64,000 nt of DNA from Sulfuricurvum sp. PC08-66 (GCA_000830255.1 JQIT01000006.1:1-64000); one strand, 5' to 3'; counted from the stretch's first letter, positions 43,423 to 52,966 are shown. The notes: generated by a model from the sequence alone, not told the origin. Made by a program: numbers and translations.

Positions 43423-44469
43423 TTAGATGATTTCCAAACTCGCTTTGATAGCACCCGCTTTCTTGATAGCTTGAAGAATGGCAATGATATCTTTGGGTTT
43501 TGCACCCAATTTTTGCAAACTTCGCGCTATGGTCGCTACCGTACTTGTCCCTTTTTGGGTAGTGATAGTATTACTCCCCAACGCCAAGCTGGTTTGTGCA
43601 TCCAACGCCACATCACCTTGATTGGGAGCGATACTCTCTTGTTCGTCGATTTTAATCGTGATGTCACCGTGTGTTATCACCACTGGCAACACCTCTACGC
43701 CTATTCCAGCAACTATTGTGCCAGTTCGCTCATCGATAATTATCTTTTGCGGACGGTCATATTCAAGCTCTAGCATCTGCACTTTTGCTAGAAACTCCAC
43801 CATGCTCATTCCCTCAGGGCGCTTGATTTTGATGGTTTTGGGGTCGAGCGCTACAGCGATTTGGGTACCGAAATGGGTATTGAGAGACTCTTGTACGCCA
43901 ATGGCATTTTGGAAATTGGTCTCATTGAGTGAGATAGTCGCATACTCTTGATGGAAAAGGTCATAGCTCATCTCGCGCTCTACCGTAGCACCACTGAGCA
44001 CTTTGGCTGCGGTTGGGTGATTGAGATCTCCTCGACCACGACCGTTTTTGCCCCCGATGGTCACCGCACCTTGTGCAAGAGCGTAGATTTTGCCATCAAC
44101 CGCTTTGAGTGAGGTGAGCAAAAGTGTCCCACCCTCCAACGATTTAGCGTCCCCTATTGAGGAGATAGTAATATCGAGCTTATCCCCTTGACGTGCAAAG
44201 GAGTCAAATTGTGCCGTCACTACGACTGCGGCGACGTTTTTGGATTTGATGTCGTTGGCATCGATTTGGACATTCATGCTTTTGAGCATATTGGAGAGCG
44301 ATTGTTGGGTGAAGAGCGAACCGCCATCGCCTGAACCGTTGAGACCTATCACAAGTCCATACCCGATGAGCTGATTGTCACGTACGCCTACGATTTTGGA
44401 GATTTCGCTGATTTTGGCACTGTGAAGGAAAAAAAGTGTAGAAAAAAGAAGAAATAAAATGCGCTTCAC
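43423..44469 (-). CDS. flgI: Flagellar P-ring protein FlgI
   Basis: 348 aa from a GTG with AGGAG ahead. Signal peptide, then KISEISKIVGVRDNQLIGYG and LVIGLNGSGDGGSLFTQQSL, later IVAGIGVEVLPVVITHGDIT, all typical of FlgI. It forms the periplasmic P ring around the rod. Heads the unit flgI-flgJ-flgM-flgN-flgK. Confidence 0.96.
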   Translation of the reverse strand: MKRILFLLFSTLFFLHSAKISEISKIVGVRDNQLIGYGLVIGLNGSGDGGSLFTQQSLSNMLKSMNVQIDANDIKSKNVAAVVVTAQFDSFARQGDKLDITISSIGDAKSLEGGTLLLTSLKAVDGKIYALAQGAVTIGGKNGRGRGDLNHPTAAKVLSGATVEREMSYDLFHQEYATISLNETNFQNAIGVQESLNTHFGTQIAVALDPKTIKIKRPEGMSMVEFLAKVQMLELEYDRPQKIIIDERTGTIVAGIGVEVLPVVITHGDITIKIDEQESIAPNQGDVALDAQTSLALGSNTITTQKGTSTVATIARSLQKLGAKPKDIIAILQAIKKAGAIKASLEII

Positions 44470-44497
44470 GACTGCTCCTGAGGTTGTTAGCCTACAA

Positions 44498-44516
44498 AAG
44501 CAATAGACATTCCAAA
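44498..44516 (-). promoter_or_regulatory. flgI: Sigma-54-type promoter of flgI
   Basis: On the minus strand TTTGGAATGTCTATTGCTTT has GG and GC separated by exactly 10 bases, ending about 30 bases before the GTG of flgI. Same pattern and nearly the same flanks as at flgH. Confidence 0.72.
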
Positions 44517-44520
44517 TCTA

Positions 44521-45771
44521 CTAAAAATGGTAGGTCAATCCCACCGTGATACTGTCATGTGCACCAATCGCATCCAAAAACGACCCCACCATCGCATCGA
44601 AACTACTCGCAGGCAGAGCAGTCGAATGCGTGGCATCGCGTGGCACCAGATGAAGCCATCGAAGAGAGTAGCTCACACTGTCGATGAGTTTGCTGTTGAA
44701 AGAGAGCTGCGTAGCACTGCCTTGCCCCTCCATATCGACAATGATTGCCGCCATAAGTGCGCTGTTGTAGGCATCGTTGAGTCCCATGCGCACGCCAATG
44801 ACCCAATCGTTTTGAAAAAATTGCATCAGTTGCAACGCAGAGAGTTTTGTACTCTCCCATCGAACGAAGCGGTGATATTCACTCAAATAAAGGAGGCTCT
44901 GACCCCACGGCGTTTGCGTAGCATATTCAGCCGCAAGGGCTAGCTGTCCGTAGTGTGAGACACGGCTATCTTCGCTGTAGGCAAGCGCCATTTCGCTTTT
45001 GAGAATCCACGCCTCCAGCGGCACAGCTATGGCATACATCGCCTTGGTACTGTAAAACAGCAGAGGTGTAAGGTCGTAAAAGTCGTCGTTTTGTCCACCA
45101 TCGATGACCCCACGTATCGCATCGAAGCCATTTGCTAGGATAAAGGTGTGGTCAAAACTGCTCTCTCCCATCTCCACCGTAGTGCTGTAGCGCGCAAAAA
45201 GCGTAGGTCGCCACAACACGAGGTGCGACTCCAAATCGCCAAAACATACTTTGGGGTCCAAAAAATAGTAGGGGGATGCCGTGTAGGGAAGCGATTGCAT
45301 CGTCTCCAAAAATTTTACCGTCACCTCCCACTCGCCATTGTCAAGATAGTGACGGTATTGCAGTGCCGTTGCACCCAATTTATCATTAGCCAGAGGGTCT
45401 TTGAGAAGGTTGCGTGCATTGAGTGTATCGATGGGGGAGTAGATATCCATCTTGCCCCATGCCCCAATTATATTACCTACGCTGATGGTCGCATCGTCGG
45501 TTTGCCACACTGCTTTTGCTTCGTTGAGGTAAACATAGCGTCGATTGGTATCTTGGTCGTCATAAAGCGCATCGGCATCGAGGTGGAGTAAAAAATCTTG
45601 CGCTTCGTTAGTATGTTTGGCTTGCAGGTGTGCTCGCACATCTGCGCTGTAGGGTGCTACGTGGGCATTGGCAAGAAGCATGCGTTGGTAAAAGCTCCCC
45701 ACGCTTGCATCCACCTCCCACTCTCCCCACGCCCATGAAAAGAGCAGAAGGAAAAAGCCTACGCTTCTCAA
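44521..45771 (-). CDS. Outer-membrane protein of an MMPL/LolA-like export unit
   Basis: 416 aa. Start probably TTG 45771, overlapping the upstream stop (TTGA). A signal peptide ends near SWAWG; the mature part is a series of aromatic-flanked strands ending in GLTYHF, a barrel-type C-terminus. Motifs such as ISVGNIIGAWGKMDIYSPID and NLLKDPLANDKLGATALQYR resemble the DUF1302-like proteins that accompany MMPL exporters, but similarity is only by impression. Third gene of exporter-LolA-like-barrel. Confidence 0.65.
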   Translation of the reverse strand: MRSVGFFLLLFSWAWGEWEVDASVGSFYQRMLLANAHVAPYSADVRAHLQAKHTNEAQDFLLHLDADALYDDQDTNRRYVYLNEAKAVWQTDDATISVGNIIGAWGKMDIYSPIDTLNARNLLKDPLANDKLGATALQYRHYLDNGEWEVTVKFLETMQSLPYTASPYYFLDPKVCFGDLESHLVLWRPTLFARYSTTVEMGESSFDHTFILANGFDAIRGVIDGGQNDDFYDLTPLLFYSTKAMYAIAVPLEAWILKSEMALAYSEDSRVSHYGQLALAAEYATQTPWGQSLLYLSEYHRFVRWESTKLSALQLMQFFQNDWVIGVRMGLNDAYNSALMAAIIVDMEGQGSATQLSFNSKLIDSVSYSLRWLHLVPRDATHSTALPASSFDAMVGSFLDAIGAHDSITVGLTYHF

Positions 45772-46520
45772 CGCTCTAAAACGCGCTTATGAAAATCGGC
45801 ATCGGTGAGCTTGGCATTACTCTGCTCCCCTAACCAAAGAATGTGCGTAGCTTTACCACTTTGGAGGTTTTTCATCTCGATACGCCCTACGCGGTAGCTA
45901 CCGTTTTGGCTTGTGTAGTCGTGCATGGTGGCGGTTTTGAGGTGTCGCTCTTTGGTGTCATAGTAATCGACACGGCGTACTAAATTTTGCGCTTTATCGA
46001 CATAAATTATCTGTTTGCTGTAGGCAGAATCGCTCGAATTAGGGTAGCGTGTCGCTAGATAATACTCCACACCATCGATGGTACTCTCTTGCAATAGCTC
46101 TTCGTAGCGATAGACATCACTACCTTGCTTGCCAAAATCCTCGTAGGTAAACTCACTCCCCATAAAACTGCCGCTTTGACCACTTCCAACGATACGTTTA
46201 ACCCTTTTGAGTGCAGGCAAATAGAGCCACTGCTCGTTGGCTTTGTCTGCGTGTACATAGGTCAAAAGCTTGGTTCCTTTGACATCAGCGGGAGAGAGAA
46301 ACTCGATAAGCGCTTTTGATTCTCCCCCTTTATCGAGTGTTTTGAGCTGCATCGTACGCTCTAGCGTATCGCCGTTGCTGTTTATGAGAAGCATTTTGAG
46401 CTGGGCTTCGACGCTGTTGTTGCTCGTAGTGCCTTTTTCCATTTTTTTGACCAGCTCGCTTGCGGTCATCGACCAAAGCCCTAGGGTCATTGCCAAAAGT
46501 AAAAAAACTATTTTTTTCAT
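45768..46520 (-). CDS. LolA-like outer-membrane lipoprotein-sorting protein
   Basis: 250 aa with a signal peptide. The fold and the motif ANEQWLYLPALKRVKRI with GSFMGSEFTYEDFG match the LolA-like family found next to MMPL/RND exporters; these carry lipids through the periplasm. ATG overlaps the exporter stop (ATGA), so the two are made together. The true LolA of lipoprotein transport is a different, shorter protein. Confidence 0.82.
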   Translation of the reverse strand: MKKIVFLLLAMTLGLWSMTASELVKKMEKGTTSNNSVEAQLKMLLINSNGDTLERTMQLKTLDKGGESKALIEFLSPADVKGTKLLTYVHADKANEQWLYLPALKRVKRIVGSGQSGSFMGSEFTYEDFGKQGSDVYRYEELLQESTIDGVEYYLATRYPNSSDSAYSKQIIYVDKAQNLVRRVDYYDTKERHLKTATMHDYTSQNGSYRVGRIEMKNLQSGKATHILWLGEQSNAKLTDADFHKRVLER

Positions 46521-48808
46521 GCTTGTACTCCTAATTTGCGATCTTTTTTTGCCTTGAGGCTAAAGAGCGCGGGTAACAAAAAGAGGTCTGCCAACAGCGC
46601 CACCAAGAGTGCGCTCACTGTAGTAACTGCGAAGTAGACATTGGGCAAAAAGCTACTGCCTACCAACTCCAAAAAAGAGACACTCAAAATCAAGGTCGTA
46701 AGTACGATAGCCCCACCTGTGTAGCGCATGACATGCTCCATCGACTCCTCGAAGGTGTGCCCTTTTTTGCGGTGTTCGAGGTACTTTATCATAAAGTGAA
46801 TTGCATCGTCCACCGCAATCCCCAATACAATTGCCGCTGAAATCGCCACTCCCATATCGACATAGATATCCAGCCATCCCATCACCCCTATCGAGGTAAT
46901 AATAGGGAAAATATTGGGCAGGAGAAAAAAGCCCAAATTGCGAATATCACGCAAAATCAACGCCATAATAAAGGCTATCAACAAAAAGGCTGTCCCTATC
47001 GAATAGATAAGCGTCTGGGTAATTTCAGGCTGCATATAGGCAAACATCGCAGGCTGTCCATAGACATTGGCCTCATACCCTTGGCTTTGCCACCACGCTT
47101 TTGCCCATGCAATCATCTCTAGCTGTCGAGAGGTGTTGGTATTGTGCGTCGCCGCGGTGAGGCGCAGATGACGCGAGGTTGCATCGATATGGTTGGAGAG
47201 TGGCATCGAAAAGGAGTAGAGCAGGAGGTATTGCGCAATTTCATCACTCTTTTGGGGCAAGCTGTAAAAGGTCTCATCCCCTGCGTGCATCATTTGATTG
47301 AGTCGTTTGAGAATAGGTACGAGAGAGTTGACGTTGGCTACTTCCGTAAATGCCTCACGATAAGCGTGTGAAAAGGCATCCACTTTTGCCAAAAAGGCGG
47401 CATCTTTGACCCCGTCATCGCTACCACTATCGACCACCACCTCAAAAGGCATCGGCGCACTCATATGTTGCGCCATAAAATCGATAGAGGTGCGTATCGG
47501 GTGGTCACTCTTGAACTGTTTGAGACCGTTGTTATCGACTTCAACACGCATCAATCCCACAATCGATACGACAAAAACGACTATCGAAAAGAGGATAATT
47601 TTCATGTCATGACGCACGATAAAGTGGGTAAAAGTTTTGGGATTGATAAAGCTATACCCCGCCATCTCTCCACGCTTGTGCGTAAAAAAGGTGAGCACCG
47701 CAGGGACAAACGCTATGGACATGACAAACGCCAACATCGCGGCACTTCCCGTAGCAAACCCTAGCGTACGAATAGGAATCACCTCGCTGATACCCAAGGA
47801 AGCAAAACCGATAGCCGTAGTAAAGGAGGTGAGAAAAACAGGGACGAAATTCTTCTCGATAGTGAAAATTGCCGCCTCTTTGGAGGTGTGACCTTGGGCG
47901 CTGTAATCCGCCCACACCCAATAAACATGCACCGCATGCACAATACCAATCGCCACAACAAAGACAGGCAGATTTGCCGTAAAACTGTTGAGCTTGTACC
48001 CCAACAGCGTCTGAATCGAGAGCACCACAATGACCGTCATGAGCACTGCAATCATGGGCAAAAAGGAGCCTAATTTCGAGCGAAACATCACCCACAAAAG
48101 TAGCAACACCGTCGTAATCGAAAGGGAGGTGAAAAGCACCCCATCACGTGTAGCAATATCTACAAAACTCTCATTGATGATAGGCGCACCCATCACATGA
48201 AAAACATACCCTTGCGCCTCAAAGGGAGCCAATATTTCGCGCACAAAGTGGGTAATCGCCATACTCGCTTCGATATCGAAATTGTATTGAGGCAGCGTCT
48301 TGGCGGCAATCAACGTCGTCGTACCATCGCGGCTGACAAGCACATCGACCATCCCCTCCATCGAGAGTGCGCTCTTGCCCAATTCGTGTAGCACTTGAGG
48401 CGTTAGCCCCTCGACACTAGGCAAAAAGGGCTCTATCATTATCTCATCGCCCTGCTCTTTGTCCAAAAATATGTGTGGGAAATTGAGCAATGAAGTGACA
48501 TTGGCAAAATAGATAGAGCCCTCTAGTGCATCGTGCAACGTACGCAAGGTTTTCATATCTTTTTGGTTGAAGACTCCTGCGGGCGTGCGAAAGGCGATAA
48601 TGACACCTTCATCCGAGCCGTAGCGTTGCGTGAACTCCTCATAATCTGCCAGAATCGTAGAATCTTTGCCGAACCAAATTTTGCTACTGCCATCGATAGC
48701 CAAATCTTTGAGAAAATAGCCAAAGAAGAGCACCAAGAGTGTGGTTAGTGCAATAATCCAAACTCTTTTTTCTACGACGGTGTTTGCGAACTGCTCTATT
48801 TTTGTCAT
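46517..48808 (-). CDS. MMPL/RND-family lipid exporter
   Basis: 763 aa with two repeats of one N-terminal helix, a large periplasmic loop and five to six helices. Conserved stretches include DDAIHFMIKYLEHRKKGHTF (fifth helix region) and TTAIGFASLGISEVIPIRTL. Members of this group (hydrophobe/amphiphile exporters, MmpL and HpnN types) move lipids, hopanoids or glycolipids to the outer membrane. It sits between a glycosyltransferase and a LolA-like carrier, so a glycolipid cargo is plausible. Confidence 0.87.
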   Translation of the reverse strand: MTKIEQFANTVVEKRVWIIALTTLLVLFFGYFLKDLAIDGSSKIWFGKDSTILADYEEFTQRYGSDEGVIIAFRTPAGVFNQKDMKTLRTLHDALEGSIYFANVTSLLNFPHIFLDKEQGDEIMIEPFLPSVEGLTPQVLHELGKSALSMEGMVDVLVSRDGTTTLIAAKTLPQYNFDIEASMAITHFVREILAPFEAQGYVFHVMGAPIINESFVDIATRDGVLFTSLSITTVLLLLWVMFRSKLGSFLPMIAVLMTVIVVLSIQTLLGYKLNSFTANLPVFVVAIGIVHAVHVYWVWADYSAQGHTSKEAAIFTIEKNFVPVFLTSFTTAIGFASLGISEVIPIRTLGFATGSAAMLAFVMSIAFVPAVLTFFTHKRGEMAGYSFINPKTFTHFIVRHDMKIILFSIVVFVVSIVGLMRVEVDNNGLKQFKSDHPIRTSIDFMAQHMSAPMPFEVVVDSGSDDGVKDAAFLAKVDAFSHAYREAFTEVANVNSLVPILKRLNQMMHAGDETFYSLPQKSDEIAQYLLLYSFSMPLSNHIDATSRHLRLTAATHNTNTSRQLEMIAWAKAWWQSQGYEANVYGQPAMFAYMQPEITQTLIYSIGTAFLLIAFIMALILRDIRNLGFFLLPNIFPIITSIGVMGWLDIYVDMGVAISAAIVLGIAVDDAIHFMIKYLEHRKKGHTFEESMEHVMRYTGGAIVLTTLILSVSFLELVGSSFLPNVYFAVTTVSALLVALLADLFLLPALFSLKAKKDRKLGVQA

Positions 48809-48873
48809 CTACTCATGCATCCTGCTACGGTTTTAAAAACGCTTTTCATACTATCGCCCACAATTAACATACG

Positions 48874-50007
48874 CTATTTTGTTGCCTCTAGCTGCTCTAC
48901 AACGAACTTGGCAATATCGTTGGTACCCGATTTGAGGTTGAGCGTACTCAAATTCTCTTGATAAGTTTGGAGAATATCGCTTGTTTGAATCGCATCTATC
49001 ACCGAGAAAAATTGCGCTTCATTAGAAGCGTACCACCCTACGTTGTTATCGACACAAAAATCAATATTGGGTTTTTCAGGGTAGGTCGCCCAGTGTGTAA
49101 AGATGACAGGGTTACCCAAAAAGAGCGCCTCGAAGGTCGTCGAAGCGCCCGCTTTTGCGATGGTAAAATCGGAGAGATAGAGAAGTTCATTCATATTGCT
49201 CACAAAGCCAAGGGGCACGAGCTTGGTCTTGGAGGGTGTCGCCGCCAAACGTGAGAGCTCCTCAAAAAGTTGCGCATTTTTGCCCGTAACGTACAAAATA
49301 TTAAACTCATACCCCTTTTCGTACATCATCTGTACATATTTGGAAATATCGCTGATACCCTGACCACCTGCTGTAGCCAAAATAGTTTTGTAGTTGGGAT
49401 TGAGCCCATAGGCTTCGCGCAACTCCTCTTTGCTTTTTTTGATGGCGAAAAATTTATTGTCGACGGGAAATTGAAAAATTTTGACCTTTTCCGCGGCTAC
49501 GCCATACCCAATGAGCTGATCTTTTGCCACTTGTGAGGCACACAAAATGTAATCGACCTCTGGCTCTGCCCACAAACAGTGACCGTCAAAAGGGTCGGTC
49601 ACATAGGTAATAACCTTTGCTCTGTGGTTGAGCTTTTTTTTCGCCTTGAGGATGACACGCACCGACCAAAAATGGGTAGAAAAAATAATATCGGGGTCAT
49701 AATTTTTGAGATAATCGACCCCATTTTTGTTCAAAATAGGATACATCATGTCAAAAATATAGCGCGACAAAGGAAAGCCATATTTGAAGATGTTGTACCC
49801 TACACGCGCCCAAAAGGGGTGTGCAAGGGCAAAATCCCACGTCTCTTTCATCTTCTTATCGGTCTCAAAATCCAACTCTTGCAAAAAATCGACCACTTCT
49901 ACGCGGTATTGGTTGGGGAAAAGCTCATCGATAGCCCCTTTTACCGCCATTGCGGGCATTTTATGTCCAGCACCCGCTGCTTGCATTGGCATCAATATTT
50001 TTTTCAT
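48874..50007 (-). CDS. GT28-type glycolipid glycosyltransferase
   Basis: 377 aa. The N-terminus KKILMPMQAAGAGHKMPAMA with the early GxGH is shared with MGDG synthases and the processive diacylglycerol glucosyltransferase UgtP; later ATAGGQGISDI and KAGASTTFEALFLGNPVIFT supply the donor-binding site of the MurG-like fold. It would add hexose to diacylglycerol or another membrane lipid. Starts 3 bases after the glf stop, so it is coupled with glf. Confidence 0.85.
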   Translation of the reverse strand: MKKILMPMQAAGAGHKMPAMAVKGAIDELFPNQYRVEVVDFLQELDFETDKKMKETWDFALAHPFWARVGYNIFKYGFPLSRYIFDMMYPILNKNGVDYLKNYDPDIIFSTHFWSVRVILKAKKKLNHRAKVITYVTDPFDGHCLWAEPEVDYILCASQVAKDQLIGYGVAAEKVKIFQFPVDNKFFAIKKSKEELREAYGLNPNYKTILATAGGQGISDISKYVQMMYEKGYEFNILYVTGKNAQLFEELSRLAATPSKTKLVPLGFVSNMNELLYLSDFTIAKAGASTTFEALFLGNPVIFTHWATYPEKPNIDFCVDNNVGWYASNEAQFFSVIDAIQTSDILQTYQENLSTLNLKSGTNDIAKFVVEQLEATK

Positions 50008-50010
50008 TTT

Positions 50011-51171
50011 TTACTTCCCAACGCTTTTTTGTAGTGTCTCAAACTTCTCTAACGCACTCTCGACCATATCATCCATATCGTAATATTTGTACTCTGCCAA
50101 TCGACCTACGAGTGTAATATTTTTGAAATTTTTTGCATGCGCTTGGTATTGGTTGTAGCGCTCTTGAATAGCTTGGGTAAAGATAGGATAGTACGGAGTA
50201 TTTTGACCGCGTACATAGGGTTGTGGGTACTCTTTGAGAATCGTAGTTTTGGACGAGTTCACAGGGTGAATACGTTTGAACTCTGTAATACGTGTAAAGT
50301 CGTAGCTGTTGGGATAGTTTTCGGTTGCGGCTGTTTGGTAAAACTCTGCATCAACACTCTCAAACGCCATGCGCACACTGCGATAGGGTAATTCACCGAA
50401 TTTGTACCCAAAGAGCTCATCGATTTGCCCAGTGTAGACCAAATGCCCCTCGAAAGGTTGGTCGAGGAAAAAGAGTTTTCCTGCATCATCCAAGCGCATC
50501 ACTTCACCAAAATCGGTATTGAGCATCTGCTTGATATTGGGGTGGTCGAGCATTTTGTTAAAAAGTGCGGTGTACCCCTCTTCGGGTAGCATCTGATAGG
50601 TGTCATTGAAGTAGCGATTGTCGCGCCCTATGAAGACAGGCACACGTGCAGTCACCGCAGAGTCAAGCTCCTCAGGTTTCATACCCCACTGTTTTGCGGT
50701 GTAATTTACGAAGATTTTTTCATAGATAAAATCTGCCAAAAATTGCAAATCTTTATCGTTGCTCTTTTTCAATTCCAATATAGGAATTTTGGTATTGTAG
50801 GCGTACTGCTCTAGGAGTTTTTTCTCGATACGAGAGGCTAACTCTGGTGAAAAAACTTTATAAAGCGTGTTGAGATTGAAAGGAATAGGTACCATCGCCC
50901 CATCGATATAGGCGAGCACTTCGTGATTGTAGATGCTCCATGAGGTGAACTGTGAAAGAAAATCCACCACCGTTTTGTTGTTGGTATGAAAGAGATGCGG
51001 TCCATAAATGTGACGAAGAATATTGTTCTCATCTTTTTTATCGTAGCAATTGCCACCAATGTGGTTACGCTTCTCGATAATGAGAACCTTTTTGTTGAGT
51101 TGTGTTGCTATTTTGTGCGCGAAAACTGCGCCTGAAATTCCAGCACCTACTACGATATAGTCAAAAAACAT
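50011..51171 (-). CDS. glf: UDP-galactopyranose mutase
   Basis: 386 aa, ATG after AAGGAG. FAD-binding N-terminus DYIVVGAGISGAVFAHKIAT, then IEKRNHIGGNCYDKKDENNI and RHIYGPHLFHTNNKTVVDFL, all characteristic of Glf. It interconverts UDP-galactopyranose and UDP-galactofuranose, the donor of galactofuranose for LPS, capsule or glycolipid. No recognisable galactofuranosyltransferase in the window besides the GT28 gene. Confidence 0.95.
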   Translation of the reverse strand: MFFDYIVVGAGISGAVFAHKIATQLNKKVLIIEKRNHIGGNCYDKKDENNILRHIYGPHLFHTNNKTVVDFLSQFTSWSIYNHEVLAYIDGAMVPIPFNLNTLYKVFSPELASRIEKKLLEQYAYNTKIPILELKKSNDKDLQFLADFIYEKIFVNYTAKQWGMKPEELDSAVTARVPVFIGRDNRYFNDTYQMLPEEGYTALFNKMLDHPNIKQMLNTDFGEVMRLDDAGKLFFLDQPFEGHLVYTGQIDELFGYKFGELPYRSVRMAFESVDAEFYQTAATENYPNSYDFTRITEFKRIHPVNSSKTTILKEYPQPYVRGQNTPYYPIFTQAIQERYNQYQAHAKNFKNITLVGRLAEYKYYDMDDMVESALEKFETLQKSVGK

Positions 51172-51255
51172 GCCACTCCTTCATAGCCAAATAAAAAGTC
51201 GCTCATCTTATCCCAACGGCCATTAATCTATCATTAGTGGTTCTAGGGAGGCTCT

Positions 51256-51996
51256 ATGGCTTCTACCTTAACCCAATATTTGGTTATGTTTTTTTATACT
51301 ACGCGCGATTTTTTACGAGGACACCGTATGCGCTCTTTTCATTTCACGCTCTTTCAAGTGACTCTCTTTGCCATAACAGAGTCCATCCTCGTCTATCTCT
51401 TTCGCAAAAATCTCACCACCGTCGATAAAATTCGCGCCTTTTTCACCCACAAAATCGTCCAAGCCACAGGTGCCACCGTCGTCGTCAAAGGCACCTTGGA
51501 GAGCGACACCCACCTCATCATCGCCAATCACCAATCCAATCTCGATATTTTTGTCCTCGAAGATATTATCGGACCCGATGTACGCTTCGTAGGGCGCAAA
51601 GGCATCATGGACAAATGGCCTACCTCTACAGTGGTCAACACCGTAGGGCACATCACTATCGATTTGGAAGATAAACGCTCTATCATTCACCTCATCAAAG
51701 AGGTCAAAGCCAAAAAGGGGCTCTTCCCTGTCGTCATCTTCCCCGAAGGAACACGCCAACGCACAGGTCGTATCGAAACATTTGAAGCGGGTAGCAAACT
51801 CGTAGCCGAAAAATTAGAGCTCAAAACCCAACCCTGCGTCATCAAAAATCTACTCAATGTCTACAACGAAAAGAACAAACACACACAAGCAGGTATCATC
51901 GAGGTCGAATTTCTCCCTCCTGTCTCACTCACCGAGGGGTGGTACGAAGCCACCCACGATGCCATGCAAAAGTGCTTTACCGCCTACAGCGCGTAG
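51256..51996 (+). CDS. plsC: 1-acyl-glycerol-3-phosphate acyltransferase
   Basis: 246 aa, ATG behind GGGAGG. The HX4D motif appears as NHQSNLDIF, with FVGRKGIM and FPEGTRQRTGRIE for substrate and the EGTR loop. It makes phosphatidic acid at the inner membrane; one or two N-terminal hydrophobic segments anchor it. Divergent from glf, and overlapping the convergent rsmD by 13 bases. The position near the glycolipid genes may be meaningful. Confidence 0.92.
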   Translation: MASTLTQYLVMFFYTTRDFLRGHRMRSFHFTLFQVTLFAITESILVYLFRKNLTTVDKIRAFFTHKIVQATGATVVVKGTLESDTHLIIANHQSNLDIFVLEDIIGPDVRFVGRKGIMDKWPTSTVVNTVGHITIDLEDKRSIIHLIKEVKAKKGLFPVVIFPEGTRQRTGRIETFEAGSKLVAEKLELKTQPCVIKNLLNVYNEKNKHTQAGIIEVEFLPPVSLTEGWYEATHDAMQKCFTAYSA

Positions 51997-52565
51997 TACG
52001 AGAGGGTCGTTTTACCAAATTTTTTGCGCTTGGTTTGCTTGTACGCGCCAATGGTCTGTGGCAACTCTACGCCTGTCATGTGCTCTATGGTGATAAGTGC
52101 CGCATTGGGGATACGTGCGATGAGTGCGAGTGTGCGCGTATAAATATCATCCATTTCGGGACGTATTGCAAAAGGGGGGTCCACATAGATATAGGCACCC
52201 ATGGGCAGCGTCGCAAAAAATTTAGGTCCTTCGAGAAAGACATCACCGTGCGTCGCATGGCATTTGGCAGGTTCGAGTTTGGCAATATTGCGTTTGAGTA
52301 CGCCAAAAGAGTTGTTATCTTTTTCAAAAAAATAGACCTCTTTGGCGCCACGGCTTAGCGCCTCTAGCCCTATGGAACCACTCCCTGCAAAAAGCTCTAC
52401 AAAGAGCGCATCGACAATATCAAACTGCAAGGTATTAAAATAGGACTCTTTGAGTATCGCCTTGGAACTGCGTGTCACTTCAAGACTAGGAAGCTCTAGA
52501 TGTTTGCCTCGATAGGCGCCAGCGATGATTTTGGTGATGATTTTTGGGTTTTTAGGCTCGTTCAT
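51984..52565 (-). CDS. rsmD: 16S rRNA G966 N2-methyltransferase
   Basis: 193 aa. Signature KIIAGAYRGKHLELPSL, the SAM motif DALFVELFAGSGSIGLEALS and IYVDPPF (the DPPY/F motif) of RsmD. Methylates helix 31 of 16S rRNA. The start overlaps the pseudo-receiver gene by 14 bases. Confidence 0.95.
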   Translation of the reverse strand: MNEPKNPKIITKIIAGAYRGKHLELPSLEVTRSSKAILKESYFNTLQFDIVDALFVELFAGSGSIGLEALSRGAKEVYFFEKDNNSFGVLKRNIAKLEPAKCHATHGDVFLEGPKFFATLPMGAYIYVDPPFAIRPEMDDIYTRTLALIARIPNAALITIEHMTGVELPQTIGAYKQTKRKKFGKTTLSYYAL

Positions 52566-52962
52566 AATGCTCTTTTACAATGGCTAACACGCTTTTGACA
52601 TAGTGTGCGGTGAGGCGTTCTATCTTGGTCTCCAAGGAGCCGCTAGATGCAGAAGCATTCTCGGTAGGCGCTACAAAAGCATCCTCCTCTTCCTCTATCT
52701 CTTCGAGTAACTCTTGGGCTTGGTTGGCTTTTTGGCGTAGCGCATAGTGACGCTCTAGCGCCAAAAAGAGTTGTGATTTGGAGAAGGGTTTGACAATATC
52801 CGCTTCGCTGTCACTGCCTACGCGAAGGACATTTTCGTACCCCACTAATTTTTCGTCACTGATGATGAAATCGCACTTGTTCATCGAGACCAAGTGCCCT
52901 ACCAAAAAGGTCTCCAAACTCTTCTGCAACAGCACAGAGGAACATTGCACGGCTATTCGCAT
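52552..52962 (-). CDS. Degenerate receiver-like protein
   Basis: 136 aa from the ATG at 52962; the longer frame runs into the neighbouring gene. Residues 1-70 resemble a CheY receiver: hydrophobic strand start RIAVQCSSVLLQKSLETFLV, a DFIISDE segment, and IVKPFSKSQLFLALERHY, which matches the KPF motif on strand 5. The first acidic pair is missing, so phosphorylation is unlikely. The remainder is an acidic linker and a helical end. Same small operon as rsmD and two other unrecognised genes. Confidence 0.6.
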   Translation of the reverse strand: MRIAVQCSSVLLQKSLETFLVGHLVSMNKCDFIISDEKLVGYENVLRVGSDSEADIVKPFSKSQLFLALERHYALRQKANQAQELLEEIEEEEDAFVAPTENASASSGSLETKIERLTAHYVKSVLAIVKEHYERA

Positions 52963-52966
52963 CGAT

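Noticed and set aside
45148-45591. 147-codon plus-strand frame inside the outer-membrane protein gene
   Set aside because: Shadow of the minus-strand gene, which has a signal peptide, overlap-coupled start and barrel-type end.
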